From NCBI GenBank assembly GCA_039818825.1, contig JBCBTD010000076.1, positions 1-18,350 of the forward strand: 18,350 nt of DNA, read 5' to 3'. The notes beneath the pieces are model-generated. The model ran no database searches, was not told the origin of the DNA, and worked only from the letters and a program-made list of their open reading frames with translations. Position numbers and translations under genes: made by a program. This DNA is from JBCBTD01 sp039818825. GTDB taxonomy: Bacteria > Pseudomonadota > Alphaproteobacteria > Geminicoccales > Geminicoccaceae. Below, piece after piece: positions 1-7,957 of the stretch (positions are counted from its first letter, which is position 1; every line of letters starts with the position of its first letter).

Positions 1-211
1 CGATCCTCACGTCCTCCAGCGCGAGGCCGGGCTGCGGCAGGAATTGGACTCGGACCGGGCCGTCGATCTCGACCGATCGATCGAGTGCGGCGGTCAGCGG
101 TTCGACGACCGACGACCGCAGCCAGGCTTCCGGGATCAAACGTGGCGACGCGACCACCGCAGCAAGGAGCCCGACGAAAAGGACGACGGCGACGCTCAGC
201 GCCAGGCGCAT
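1..211 (-). CDS. AsmA-family protein, N-terminal fragment (runs off the left edge)
   Basis: Only the first 70 codons are inside the window. Translation starts at the ATG read down from 211, preceded by a good ribosome site (GGAGG, four bases before the ATG). The product opens with a short hydrophobic segment (about residues 2-21, an inner-membrane anchor). It then has the typical AsmA opening: a helix ending in a line resembling 'ALDRSVEIDGPVRVQFLPQP' and then GLALEDVRI. AsmA-family proteins are anchored in the inner membrane with a long periplasmic part and are linked to outer-membrane assembly and lipid transport between membranes. The gene follows mutY by 36 bp on the same strand, so the two are probably cotranscribed. 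The family call rests on the N-terminal pattern alone; the rest of the protein is not visible. Confidence 0.75.
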   Translation of the reverse strand, partial: MRLALSVAVVLFVGLLAAVVASPRLIPEAWLRSSVVEPLTAALDRSVEIDGPVRVQFLPQPGLALEDVRI

Positions 212-247
212 GGCACCTCCAGCTCGTTGGTGCGGTGCCGGCAGAGG

Positions 248-1354
248 TCACGCGAGGCCAGCGTGGGCCAGCACCTTCTTCGTCAGCGACGGCAACGCCA
301 AACTACCGAACGCGTCAGGTCGGCGCCAGATCTGCTCCGAGCTAGGGACATCCACGGCGTCAGGCGGGCCCCGCAGAACGGTGACCGTGAGCGCAAAGTG
401 GGTGAACACGTGCCGAACGCTGCCGGGAACTCGATGCCAGGCGGCCGCCACCGGGCTCCGGCTTTCGGCTTGCGCCGACGACGCGATCACCGCGCCCGGC
501 TCTTGCGGCGTGTCGCTCCAACGGGTGCTCGGCAGCTCGACCATCGATGCGAGCACGCCGGTTGGTGGTCGTTTGCGGAACAACACGGCGCCGTCCTGGC
601 GGCGTACCAGGAAGGCGATGGTGAAGCGTTCGGGCCGCTCGCGCTTGGGAGATTTCAGCGGCAGATCGGCGGCTCGGCCGGCGGCTTGGGCTGCGCACCA
701 CGCGCTGATCGGGCAAGTCAGGCAGCCCGGCGACCGCGGCCGGCACACGAGGGCGCCCAGCTCCATCGTCGCCTGGGCCGCATCGCCCGGCCGCACCGAT
801 GGGGCGAGGGCATCGGCCAACCGGCGAAGCTCCGGACGAGCCGCGGGTAGTGGCGTGTCGACCTCGAACAGTCGCGACAGCACGCGTTCGACATTGCCGT
901 CGACGGCTAGGACCGGGGTGCCGAACGCTATCGCGGCGACGGCGGCCGCGGTGTACGGGCCGATTCCCGGTAGCGTGCTCAGACCTTCGACGGTGTGCGG
1001 CAACGCGCCGCCATGATCGCTGACCACCTTCCGTGCCAGCGCGTGGAGACCGCGGGCACGGCGGTAGTAGCCGAGGCCCTGCCAAGCGTGGAGCACGTCG
1101 TCGAGGTCGGCAGCGGCCAATGCGTCGATGTCCGAGAAGCGCTGGACGAAGCCGCCGAAGCGCTGCAACACCGTTGGCACCGTGGTTTGCTGCAGCATGA
1201 TTTCGCTGACGAGAACGTGGTAGGCATTGGCTGGTTGGCCGGGCGCCGCCCGCCAGGGTAGATCGCGGCGAACGCCGTCGTACCAGGCGAGTAGTGCCCC
1301 ATGCAGCTCGGGCGCGATCAGGGCGGCGCGCTGGACAGCGCTTGGCGAGGACAT
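248..1354 (-). CDS. mutY: A/G-specific adenine DNA glycosylase MutY
   Basis: MutY removes adenine mispaired with 8-oxoguanine in base excision repair. The 368-residue product has every expected part. There is a catalytic Glu at about residue 51 in SEIMLQQT. The helix-hairpin-helix reads LPGIGPYTAAA (128-138) and is followed by the conserved Asp152 in AVDGNV. Four cysteines at 204, 211, 214 and 220 give the C-x6-C-x2-C-x5-C spacing of the [4Fe-4S] cluster. A C-terminal NUDIX-like 8-oxoG recognition domain contains ELPSTRW and HVFTHF. I chose the ATG at 1354; an upstream TTG at 1411 would add 19 low-complexity residues. No clear ribosome site precedes either start. The chosen ATG overlaps the start codon of the divergent dciA by two bases. 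Confidence 0.95.
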   Translation of the reverse strand: MSSPSAVQRAALIAPELHGALLAWYDGVRRDLPWRAAPGQPANAYHVLVSEIMLQQTTVPTVLQRFGGFVQRFSDIDALAAADLDDVLHAWQGLGYYRRARGLHALARKVVSDHGGALPHTVEGLSTLPGIGPYTAAAVAAIAFGTPVLAVDGNVERVLSRLFEVDTPLPAARPELRRLADALAPSVRPGDAAQATMELGALVCRPRSPGCLTCPISAWCAAQAAGRAADLPLKSPKRERPERFTIAFLVRRQDGAVLFRKRPPTGVLASMVELPSTRWSDTPQEPGAVIASSAQAESRSPVAAAWHRVPGSVRHVFTHFALTVTVLRGPPDAVDVPSSEQIWRRPDAFGSLALPSLTKKVLAHAGLA

Positions 1355-1877
1355 GGCGAGTGACGACGACGTTGCAGAGGGTCTGGTAGCCGTCGGCGCT
1401 GGCGGCGGCAACGGTGATGCGCGCCGTCGCCGCCGACGACCGACCGCCGCGTCCAGCTTGCTCGCCGGGTCGTTGCATCGGTCGGTCCGCCGCTTCGGCT
1501 TCGCCGACGCCAGGCTGGTGACCGACTGGGCGACGATCGTCGGTTCCGAGATCGCCGAGGTAGCAGTGCCGGTCCGCCTGGATCGCCGAGGTCGCCGGCT
1601 GACCTTGCACGTCCGTCCGGCGGCGGCGTTGCTGCTTCAGCACCAGGAACCGCAAGTGCTGGAGCGGATCAACGCCTTCTTCGGCGGCACCCTGGTGCTG
1701 CGGTTGCATCTGGTGCAGACCCTGGCGGCGTCGCGCCCGGAGCCGCCGCCCGTGCGCCGCGCCCTCGACGATGCGGATCATGCAGCGATCGAGGCCGCGG
1801 TGAGTGCCGTCGGGCCGCCGGCCTTGCGTTCGGCGCTGGCATCGTTGGGGCGGCACGTGCGCGCCGACGGGCGCTGA
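1353..1877 (+). CDS. dciA: DciA-like (DUF721) replicative helicase loader
   Basis: DUF721 proteins are now called DciA and assist loading of the replicative helicase DnaB in bacteria that lack DnaC/DnaI. This one has 174 residues. A Gly- and Arg-rich N-terminus (residues about 15-30, including a run of six Arg) precedes the KH-like domain, recognisable from RRFGFADARLVTDWATIVG and the following AEVAVPVRL and LTLHVRPAAALLLQHQEP. The ATG at 1353 is the only good start: no other ATG or GTG lies in frame before the domain. The purine-rich GGCGAGG ends only two bases before it, so it is a poor ribosome site. The gene is divergent from mutY with overlapping starts and lies upstream of the DsbA-like gene and smc, an order familiar from alphaproteobacteria. 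The C-terminal half is less conserved and its role is not evident. Confidence 0.85.
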   Translation: MASDDDVAEGLVAVGAGGGNGDARRRRRRPTAASSLLAGSLHRSVRRFGFADARLVTDWATIVGSEIAEVAVPVRLDRRGRRLTLHVRPAAALLLQHQEPQVLERINAFFGGTLVLRLHLVQTLAASRPEPPPVRRALDDADHAAIEAAVSAVGPPALRSALASLGRHVRADGR

Positions 1878-1908
1878 GGCCGTCGCCGAAGCGTGACTCC
1901 GACCCACC

Positions 1909-1937
1909 TTGTGATGGACCGTCGGCACCCTTAAACA
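1909..1937 (+). promoter_or_regulatory. possible sigma-70-type promoter upstream of the DsbA-like gene
   Basis: TTGTGA (1909-1914) and TAAACA (1932-1937) are separated by 17 bases in the 88-bp gap after dciA. The match is 4 of 6 to the -35 consensus and 3 of 6 to the -10. The TTAAACA patch stands out as A/T-rich in very GC-rich surroundings, and a start site would fall a few bases after it, ahead of the TTG at 1966. This is a weak candidate by eye. It could drive the DsbA-like gene and smc, and possibly the ATP synthase genes. Confidence 0.3.
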
Positions 1938-1965
1938 GCGCTCGTCACCGATCGGAGTTCGGCCC

Positions 1966-2679
1966 TTGACCACGCGTCGCCGTCTGCTCGCCGCTTCTGC
2001 GCTCGCACCGCTCGTCGGCGGCCTCGGCCTGCCGCGTCCAGCGTACGCCGCGTTCCCGATCAAGGTGCTCGGCGATCCGTCGGCACCGGTGGAGATCCGC
2101 GAGTACAGCTCGTTGACCTGTCCCCACTGCGCGGACCTTCATGCGAACGCGATGAAGCCGGTGCGCGAAGCTTACATCGACACCGGCAAGGCAAAGTTGG
2201 TCTACCGCGATTTCCCCTTGGACCTCCGCGCGCTGTTGGCAGCCGCCACGGCGCACTGCGCCGGCGAAGCGCGTTTCTTCGCATTCCTGGAGATGCTGTT
2301 CGCCGAACAGCAGCGCTGGGCCGGGGCGCCGACCGACGCCGCCGCACGTGAGCGGATGGAGGCGAGCGGACTGGTCGAGGCGTGGTTGGCAGCCGACCGA
2401 ACCGTCGCCGAGATCGAGAGCCTTCGATCGGTTGCGGGGTCGGTCAACGCACTGGTGGACCTTGCCCGCTTCGGTGGCATGGATCCTGCCGAGACCACGG
2501 CGTGCCTCGGCGACTTCGCGTTGGTCGACTGGATTTTGGAGGCGCAACGCGAAGGCCAAGAGGTCTACGACGTGCGCTCCACCCCGACCTTGATCATCGA
2601 CGGCGCGACAGTCACCGGCGCGCAGCCGTTCGACGTCATCGCCGAATCGATCGACGCCGCCCTCGCCCAGAAGAGCTGA
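1966..2679 (+). CDS. DsbA-family thiol-disulfide oxidoreductase, Tat-type signal
   Basis: This exported thioredoxin-fold protein of 237 residues should make or shuffle disulfide bonds in the periplasm. The active site CPHC is at residues 52-55, just after a first beta strand (PVEIREYSSLT). The cis-proline region is seen near the end as VRSTPTLIIDG. The N-terminus reads TTRRRLLAAS followed by a hydrophobic stretch and PAYA at about 28, which looks like a twin-arginine signal with a signal peptidase I site. The start is a TTG at 1966 with GGAG about eight bases before it. The gene ends 9 bp before smc. A DsbA-like gene between dciA and smc is a familiar alphaproteobacterial arrangement, though no functional link to SMC is known to me. 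The protein could be an oxidase (DsbA) or a DsbG/ScsC-like isomerase; the sequence does not decide. Confidence 0.88.
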   Translation: MTTRRRLLAASALAPLVGGLGLPRPAYAAFPIKVLGDPSAPVEIREYSSLTCPHCADLHANAMKPVREAYIDTGKAKLVYRDFPLDLRALLAAATAHCAGEARFFAFLEMLFAEQQRWAGAPTDAAARERMEASGLVEAWLAADRTVAEIESLRSVAGSVNALVDLARFGGMDPAETTACLGDFALVDWILEAQREGQEVYDVRSTPTLIIDGATVTGAQPFDVIAESIDAALAQKS

Positions 2680-2688
2680 ACCGCCCCC

Positions 2689-5600
2689 TTGCACGTCTCA
2701 CGCCTGCGCCTCGCGGGCTTCAAGTCGTTCGCCGATCCAACCGAGGTCCGTGTCGAGACGGGCCTGACGGGTGTCGTCGGACCGAACGGCTGCGGCAAAT
2801 CCAACATCGTCGACGCGATCCGCTGGGTGATGGGCGAAAGCTCCGCGAGGGGTTTGCGCGGTGGCGAGATGGACGACGTGATCTTCGCCGGCTCGGACGC
2901 GCGACCGGCCTTCGACTTTGCCGAAGTCGGGTTGGTCCTCGAACCGCCAGCGGCGGTCGGCGGGACCGCGATCGAGGTGATGCGCCGGCTCGGCCGCGGC
3001 GTCGGTTCGAGTTTTCGCCTGAATGGCAGGGAAGCGCGGGCCAAGGACATCGCGCGGATGCTGGCCGATGCCGCCGCCGGCGCACGTAGCGCCGCCATCG
3101 TCGGCCAGGGCCAGATCGGTGCGCTGGTGGAAGCCAGGCCGCAGGAACGTCAGCGACTGCTGGCGGAAGCCGCCGGCATCGCCGGCCTCCAGAGCCGCCG
3201 CCGCGAAGCCGAGCTGCGCCTGGATGCGGCCGGCGCCAATCTGCGGACGCTCGGCGAGCGCGAGGCGATGCTGGCCGAGCAGGAATCCAAGCTCGTCCGT
3301 GAGGCCAAGGAAGCTGAGCGGTACCGGAAGCTGAGCACCCGCCATCGCGAGCTGCAGGTGCTGTCGCTGCTGCAGCGCTACGTCGAAGCCGAGCGGCGGG
3401 TAGAGGCCGCGGAGAGCGCCGCCGTCGCGTCGACCGCGGCACTGGACCGGGCCCGTACCGACGCCGCGGACGCGCGGCTGAAGGCGGAGGCCATGGCTCA
3501 GGACATGCCCGGCCTACGCGTCGAGGCCCAGGGGCAGGCAACGGAGCGTGCCCGGCTGGAAGAGCGGTTGGCTGGCCGCGTCGCCGAGGCGGATACCGCG
3601 CGTGCGGCGATCGCACGCTTCAAGGCACGCAGCGATGCCCTGGCCGAGGACGAAGCACGAGAGCGTTCGACGGCCAGCGAGGCGGCGGAGGCCGTCGAGA
3701 GGCTGGAGGCCGCGCGACGGGCGGAACCCGAGCGTCGGCAAACACTGGACGTACAGATCGAAGCCGCCCGCACGGCGCTGGCCGAGGCTGATGCGGTCGT
3801 CGCTCGAGCCGAGCTTGCCTGGCAAGAGGCGCTCGCCGCGCAGAGCCGCAACGCTGAAGCCCACGCTGCAGCCGCCCGGCGACTAGAGGCGTTCGAGACC
3901 GAGGCGACGGGCATCGCCGGCGAGCGCGAAGCCGTCGTGGCGGCGTTGGCGGCGATCGAGGTCGAGGACCGGGGCGATCCGGGCGCGACCGAGGCGGTCG
4001 AGGCGCTCAGGGTGGCCAAGACCGAGCTGGTGGCGGCCGAGGCGGCTTGGCAGCAGGCCCACGAGGCGGCGCGCGCCACCGCGGCGGCGGCTGCCGCTGC
4101 ACGCGAGATGGTGTCCGTTGCTGCAAGCGATGCCGCTGCGGCCGCGCACGGTGTCGAACGTCACGTCGAGCGCGCAGATGCTCTTGCCGAGCGGATTGCC
4201 GATCTCGTCGAACGGCGTGATGCTCTTGTGGCCCGGCACGCCGATGCGGCAGGCCGCCGTGAGGTCGCAGCGGCTTCGTTGGCAGCGCTCGACGGCGAAG
4301 CGGCGCGCTACGCGGCGGAGCGGACGGCGGTTCGCGGAGCCGAGGCCGTGACGGCGGTCGAGCGCGCATGTTCTGCATTGCGTGACGCCGAGGCAGCCGT
4401 CGAAGCCGACGGCAAGCTGGCGAGCGAGACAGCGCTCGATACGGCGCGCCTGGAGGCGGAGGCGGCGGCGCTCACGGAGCCTGAGGTCGACGCCGCGGCC
4501 TCCGCCGATCCGGTGTTGCCCTTGGCCGCCGTGGCGGAGGCCCATCACGCGCTCTTGGTGGCGGCCCTGGGTGACGATCTGCTCGCGCCGACCACGGACG
4601 GTACGATCGATGGCTGGCGCGGCACGCAGGGCCCGGTTGACGACGGGCTACCGCCACCGGCTGAGCCACTGGATCGTTCGTTGTCGCCGCCGCCGCAGCT
4701 AGCTGCACGATTTGCCCAGATCGGGGTGGTTCCCGACGCGGCGACCGCCGCTGCGTTGCAGCCGCACTTGAAGCCTGGACAGCGATTGACCACGCCCGCT
4801 GGCGGCGTTTGGCGCTGGGACGGTTTCGTGCGGCATCCCGAGACGCGTTCGTCCGACGGTCGCGCGTTGGCGCGGACGCTTCGCGCCGCAGCGCTGACGA
4901 CTCGGTTGGACGCCGCGCGAACCAGCCGCGACGATGCGGCGGAAAAGGCGCGACGTTCCGCAACGCACGCGGCGGCGGCGCGCGCTGGCGCCGCACGTGC
5001 CGAACACGACCACGTGGAAGCCCGGACCGCTGCGGAGCGGGCCATCGCCGACCGCGACCGGGTGGACCAGGACATCGAACGCGCCGACCGCGCCCTCGCC
5101 GAAGCCGAGCAGGAGCTGGCGCAAGTTGCGCTCATGCTGGCGCCGCTCGATGCGCGCCTCGACGAACTCCGTGCCGAAGCGTACGGGTTGGGCGAAGCTG
5201 GACCGCTCCGCGACGCGGTGGCGTCGGCTGCCGAGCGGCATCGGGCAGCGACCGAAGCCGCAGACTCGTCGTCGCGATGGGCGGACTCGAGGCGCGACGA
5301 GGTCGAACATGCGGAGAGGCGTTTGCGTCAAGCGCGCGATGCGCTGGCCAGTGCCGAGCTTGCAGCGGCCGATGCCGGCGCCGAGGCCGGTGCGCGGGTG
5401 GAGCAGCGGCGAGAGCGTCTGGCGACCCTCCGCGAACGTGATCGGGCGCTAGCGGCTCGGTTCGCCGCGCTCGATGCGGAGCGCGTCGCCGCCGTGCCGC
5501 TGACCCGAGAGCGCGAAGCTGCGGCCGCCGCAGCCGACGACGCCGCAGGCGCCGCCGCCTTGGCGCTCGCGGCTGCGCGGACGGAACGCGACGTTCGGGC

Positions 5601-6762
5601 CGCTGCGGCGCTCGGTGCCGAAGCTGACGTCGAGCGGTTCGAGCGCGACCGGGAAGCGAGTGCCGAGGCACTCGAGGGTTGGCGCACGCGGCTGCAGAGC
5701 AGTCGGCGGGCATTGGCCGAGCTGGTGGCGCGGCGGCGATCCTTGGCCGAAGAGGAAGCTGCACTGGTCGACCCGACGACGCTCGTGGTCGCCTTGGGGG
5801 AACTGCAGACGGCGATCGCCGAGTTGGAGCGCGAGGCGACGACCGGCTCGGAGACACTCGAGCGGCGCGAGCGTGAGCTCGTTCTCGCGGCCGACCGTCA
5901 ACGTGCCGCCGAAGCTCAGGCCGCTGCTGCAGCCGAGCGCCAGCAGGCAACGTTGGACCGATTGGAGGCAGCACGGGCGGCGCTGGCAGCGGCCGACGCT
6001 GCCGGGACCGAGCGTCTGACCGCGAGACCTGTCAGCTTGTTGGAAGATCCGGACGTGCGCACCGAAGCGGCGGCGGCAGACGGGGAAGCGCTGGAGCACG
6101 AGCTGGTGCGTCTGGAAGCGTCTCGCGACCGCCTTGGTGCCGTCAATCTCCGCGCCGATGCCGACTTGGCGGCGCTCCGCGAGGAGCGCGAGACACTGGG
6201 CCGCGAGCGCGCTGATCTGGAGCACGCCGTCGACGAGCTGCGCCGGGCGATCGGTGATCTCAACCGCGAGGGCCGGGCGCGGATGCTCGAGGCGTTCAAG
6301 CAGGTGGAGGCGCATTTCGGCACGCTGTTCACGCGACTTTTCGGCGGCGGTCGGGCCGAGCTGGCGCTGGCCGAGGACGTCGATGACCCGTTGGCGGCCG
6401 GGCTCGATCTCCAAGCGAGCCCGCCCGGCAAACGGCTGCAGGCCCTGTCGCTGTTGTCGGGCGGGGAGAAGGCGCTGACGGCGATCGCGCTGGTGTTCGC
6501 CTTCTTCCGCACCCAGCCGGCGCCGCTTTGCGTGCTCGACGAAGTCGATGCCCCGCTGGACGACGCCAACGTCGCGCGCCTCGGCGATCTGATGGGCGAG
6601 ATCGCGGCTGCGACCGGCACCCGGTTCCTCGTCGTCACCCATCACCCCTTGACGATGGCGCGCATGGACCGGCTCTACGGCGTGACGATGATCGAACGCG
6701 GAATGTCGTCGCTTGTCTCGGTGGAGTTGGACGCGGCGGTAGCGTTGCGCGATGCCGGTTGA
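2689..6762 (+). CDS. smc: chromosome segregation/condensin ATPase SMC, unusually long arms
   Basis: SMC forms the condensin ring with ScpA/ScpB and organises newly replicated chromosomes. The head is complete. Walker A GPNGCGKSN is at residues 31-39, the signature LSGGEK is near 1256-1261, and Walker B is CVLDEVDAPLDD from 1281. The hinge lies at roughly 600-735 and includes AALGDDLLAP and VWRWDGFV. The Ala/Glu/Arg-rich coiled-coil arms run about 165-600 and 735-1145. At 1357 residues the protein is longer than the usual 1150-1200, and the extra length is in both arms. The start is a TTG at 2689, nine bases after the DsbA-like stop; the reading MHVSRLRLAGFKSFADPTEV begins exactly where SMC proteins begin. 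No strong ribosome site precedes it, which suggests translational coupling. The scpA and scpB genes are not in the window. Confidence 0.96.
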   Translation: MHVSRLRLAGFKSFADPTEVRVETGLTGVVGPNGCGKSNIVDAIRWVMGESSARGLRGGEMDDVIFAGSDARPAFDFAEVGLVLEPPAAVGGTAIEVMRRLGRGVGSSFRLNGREARAKDIARMLADAAAGARSAAIVGQGQIGALVEARPQERQRLLAEAAGIAGLQSRRREAELRLDAAGANLRTLGEREAMLAEQESKLVREAKEAERYRKLSTRHRELQVLSLLQRYVEAERRVEAAESAAVASTAALDRARTDAADARLKAEAMAQDMPGLRVEAQGQATERARLEERLAGRVAEADTARAAIARFKARSDALAEDEARERSTASEAAEAVERLEAARRAEPERRQTLDVQIEAARTALAEADAVVARAELAWQEALAAQSRNAEAHAAAARRLEAFETEATGIAGEREAVVAALAAIEVEDRGDPGATEAVEALRVAKTELVAAEAAWQQAHEAARATAAAAAAAREMVSVAASDAAAAAHGVERHVERADALAERIADLVERRDALVARHADAAGRREVAAASLAALDGEAARYAAERTAVRGAEAVTAVERACSALRDAEAAVEADGKLASETALDTARLEAEAAALTEPEVDAAASADPVLPLAAVAEAHHALLVAALGDDLLAPTTDGTIDGWRGTQGPVDDGLPPPAEPLDRSLSPPPQLAARFAQIGVVPDAATAAALQPHLKPGQRLTTPAGGVWRWDGFVRHPETRSSDGRALARTLRAAALTTRLDAARTSRDDAAEKARRSATHAAAARAGAARAEHDHVEARTAAERAIADRDRVDQDIERADRALAEAEQELAQVALMLAPLDARLDELRAEAYGLGEAGPLRDAVASAAERHRAATEAADSSSRWADSRRDEVEHAERRLRQARDALASAELAAADAGAEAGARVEQRRERLATLRERDRALAARFAALDAERVAAVPLTREREAAAAAADDAAGAAALALAAARTERDVRAAAALGAEADVERFERDREASAEALEGWRTRLQSSRRALAELVARRRSLAEEEAALVDPTTLVVALGELQTAIAELEREATTGSETLERRERELVLAADRQRAAEAQAAAAAERQQATLDRLEAARAALAAADAAGTERLTARPVSLLEDPDVRTEAAAADGEALEHELVRLEASRDRLGAVNLRADADLAALREERETLGRERADLEHAVDELRRAIGDLNREGRARMLEAFKQVEAHFGTLFTRLFGGGRAELALAEDVDDPLAAGLDLQASPPGKRLQALSLLSGGEKALTAIALVFAFFRTQPAPLCVLDEVDAPLDDANVARLGDLMGEIAAATGTRFLVVTHHPLTMARMDRLYGVTMIERGMSSLVSVELDAAVALRDAG

Positions 6763-6815
6763 GCACAGGCCGGGACCCTGGCCGCGCCGGGGCGTTGCAC
6801 CGGAGGATCTTGACG

Positions 6816-7124
6816 ATGGCCGAGAAGCCCGATCCGTTCGCCGGCTTCGACCGCCGCCTCGATGCTGCCGAAGCGGAACGCCGCAAGGCCAAACCTGATG
6901 ACGACGATGCCGGTCGCCCCAGTCCCTACGGCGGCGGCTTTCAGGCCGGAATCGACGTTTTTGCAGGCGTGGCCGTCGGCGTGGCCATGGGCTGGTTTCT
7001 TGACGGCTGGTTGGGAACGCGCCCACTTTTTCTCGTCTTGTTCCTCATTCTGGGGTTCGGTGCCGGCCTACGAAATGCCTATCGGACAATGCTGCGACTT
7101 GCCCCCGACGATGATCGCGGCTAG
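6816..7124 (+). CDS. atpI: F0F1 ATP synthase subunit I (AtpI/AtpZ-like)
   Basis: This 102-residue protein is the accessory subunit I encoded first in the F0 operon. It is thought to help assemble the c-ring or ion-handling at the ATP synthase. The N-terminal 40 residues are charged and cytoplasmic. Two membrane segments follow, about 45-66 (GIDVFAGVAVGVAMGWFLDG) and 70-88 (PLFLVLFLILGFGAGLRNA). The Gly-rich first helix and the LRNAYR end are typical of the alphaproteobacterial family. The ATG at 6816 has GGAGG at 6802-6806, nine bases ahead. The gene begins 53 bp after smc and is followed by atpB after 37 bp. A longer reading frame upstream overlaps smc and is not credible. Confidence 0.88.
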   Translation: MAEKPDPFAGFDRRLDAAEAERRKAKPDDDDAGRPSPYGGGFQAGIDVFAGVAVGVAMGWFLDGWLGTRPLFLVLFLILGFGAGLRNAYRTMLRLAPDDDRG

Positions 7125-7161
7125 GCGAGCGCCCGAGCGTCGTTGACCAGGAAGGATCGTC

Positions 7162-7884
7162 GTGGCCGACCCTTTGCATCAGTTCGTCGTGAAGCCGATC
7201 GTCCCGCTGGAGATCGCTGGCCTCGATCTGTCCTTCACCAACTCTGCTCTGTGGATGGTGATCACGGTCGTCGCCGCCTATGCCTTGCTCCACTTCGGCA
7301 CGCGTCACGCCGCGCTGGTTCCGGGTCGCCTCCAATCGGTGGTCGAAACGGCCTACGAGTTCATCGCCGATCTCGTTCGCGAGAACGCCGGCAGAGACGG
7401 ACTGCGCTTTTTTCCGTTCATCTTCACGCTGTTCATGTTCATCCTGTTAGGCAACATGCTGGGCATGATCCCGGGCAGCTTCACGTTCACGAGCCACATC
7501 ATCGTCACGTTCTTCATGGCGATCTGCGTGTTCATCGGCGTGACGATCGTCGGTTTCGTCACGCACGGCGCCAAGTTTCTGACCTTCTTCGTGCCGCAGG
7601 GCGCGCCGACGGCGTTGCTACCCCTCTTGGTGCCGATCGAGGTGATCTCGTACTTCGTCCGACCGATCAGCTTGAGCGTCCGGTTGTTCGTCAACATGAT
7701 GGCCGGGCACACGATGCTGAAGGTGTTCGCCGGCTTCACCGTGGCGCTCGGTGTGTTCGGCGTTGCGCCTTTGCTGGTCGCTACGGCGATCACCGGCCTG
7801 GAGTTCGTCATCGCTTTCTTGCAGGCGTTCGTGTTCACGGTGCTGACCTGCCTGTACCTGCACGACGCGCTCTACATGCACTGA
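7162..7884 (+). CDS. atpB: ATP synthase F0 subunit a
   Basis: Subunit a forms the two proton half-channels beside the c-ring in the inner membrane. The 240-residue product shows the opening HQFVVKPIVPLEIAGLDLSFTN, several membrane helices and the hallmark helix PISLSVRLFVNMMAGHTMLK. Arg174 there is the essential arginine that faces the c-ring carboxylate. The last helix ends with LTCLYLHDALYMH, as in alphaproteobacterial and mitochondrial subunit a. The start is a GTG at 7162, preceded by AGGAAGG about seven bases upstream. The gene stands between atpI and atpE in the standard order. Confidence 0.97.
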   Translation: MADPLHQFVVKPIVPLEIAGLDLSFTNSALWMVITVVAAYALLHFGTRHAALVPGRLQSVVETAYEFIADLVRENAGRDGLRFFPFIFTLFMFILLGNMLGMIPGSFTFTSHIIVTFFMAICVFIGVTIVGFVTHGAKFLTFFVPQGAPTALLPLLVPIEVISYFVRPISLSVRLFVNMMAGHTMLKVFAGFTVALGVFGVAPLLVATAITGLEFVIAFLQAFVFTVLTCLYLHDALYMH

Positions 7885-7908
7885 CGCCGTCGGCGGTATC
7901 GCCCGCTG

Positions 7909-7939
7909 TCGGTTGGCACGTTCCCTTCCACGAAACCGA
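7909..7939 (+). promoter_or_regulatory. possible stem-loop in the atpB-atpE gap
   Basis: TCGGTT (7909-7914) can pair with AACCGA (7934-7939), with a short inner pairing possible (TGG with CCA). It lies in the 73-bp gap before atpE, just upstream of its ribosome site (GGGAGA). An RNA fold here could tune the higher output needed for subunit c, which is present in many copies per enzyme. The stem is only six base pairs, so chance is a real alternative. Confidence 0.3.
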
Positions 7940-7957
7940 ACCCCACGGGAGACCACC

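Noticed and set aside
360..2063. A 567-codon open frame on the minus strand overlapping mutY and dciA
   Set aside because: It is out of frame with clearly recognisable genes, is Arg-rich with no family resemblance, and long shadow frames are expected in very GC-rich DNA.
4500..4900. Divergent-looking middle of smc, first suspected to be an insertion
   Set aside because: The region sits where the hinge belongs, is flanked by coiled coil on both sides, and has features (AALGDDL, VWRWDGF) that I associate with alphaproteobacterial SMC hinges.
5449..7026. A 525-codon open frame antisense to the end of smc and atpI
   Set aside because: It has the low-complexity Arg/Gln composition of a shadow frame, no recognisable domain, and overlaps strongly supported genes.
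7911..7931. TTGGCACG upstream of atpE, resembling the -24 element of a sigma-54 promoter
   Set aside because: The matching -12 element with its invariant GC is missing at the right distance (CTTCC is found instead), and atpE lies inside an operon.
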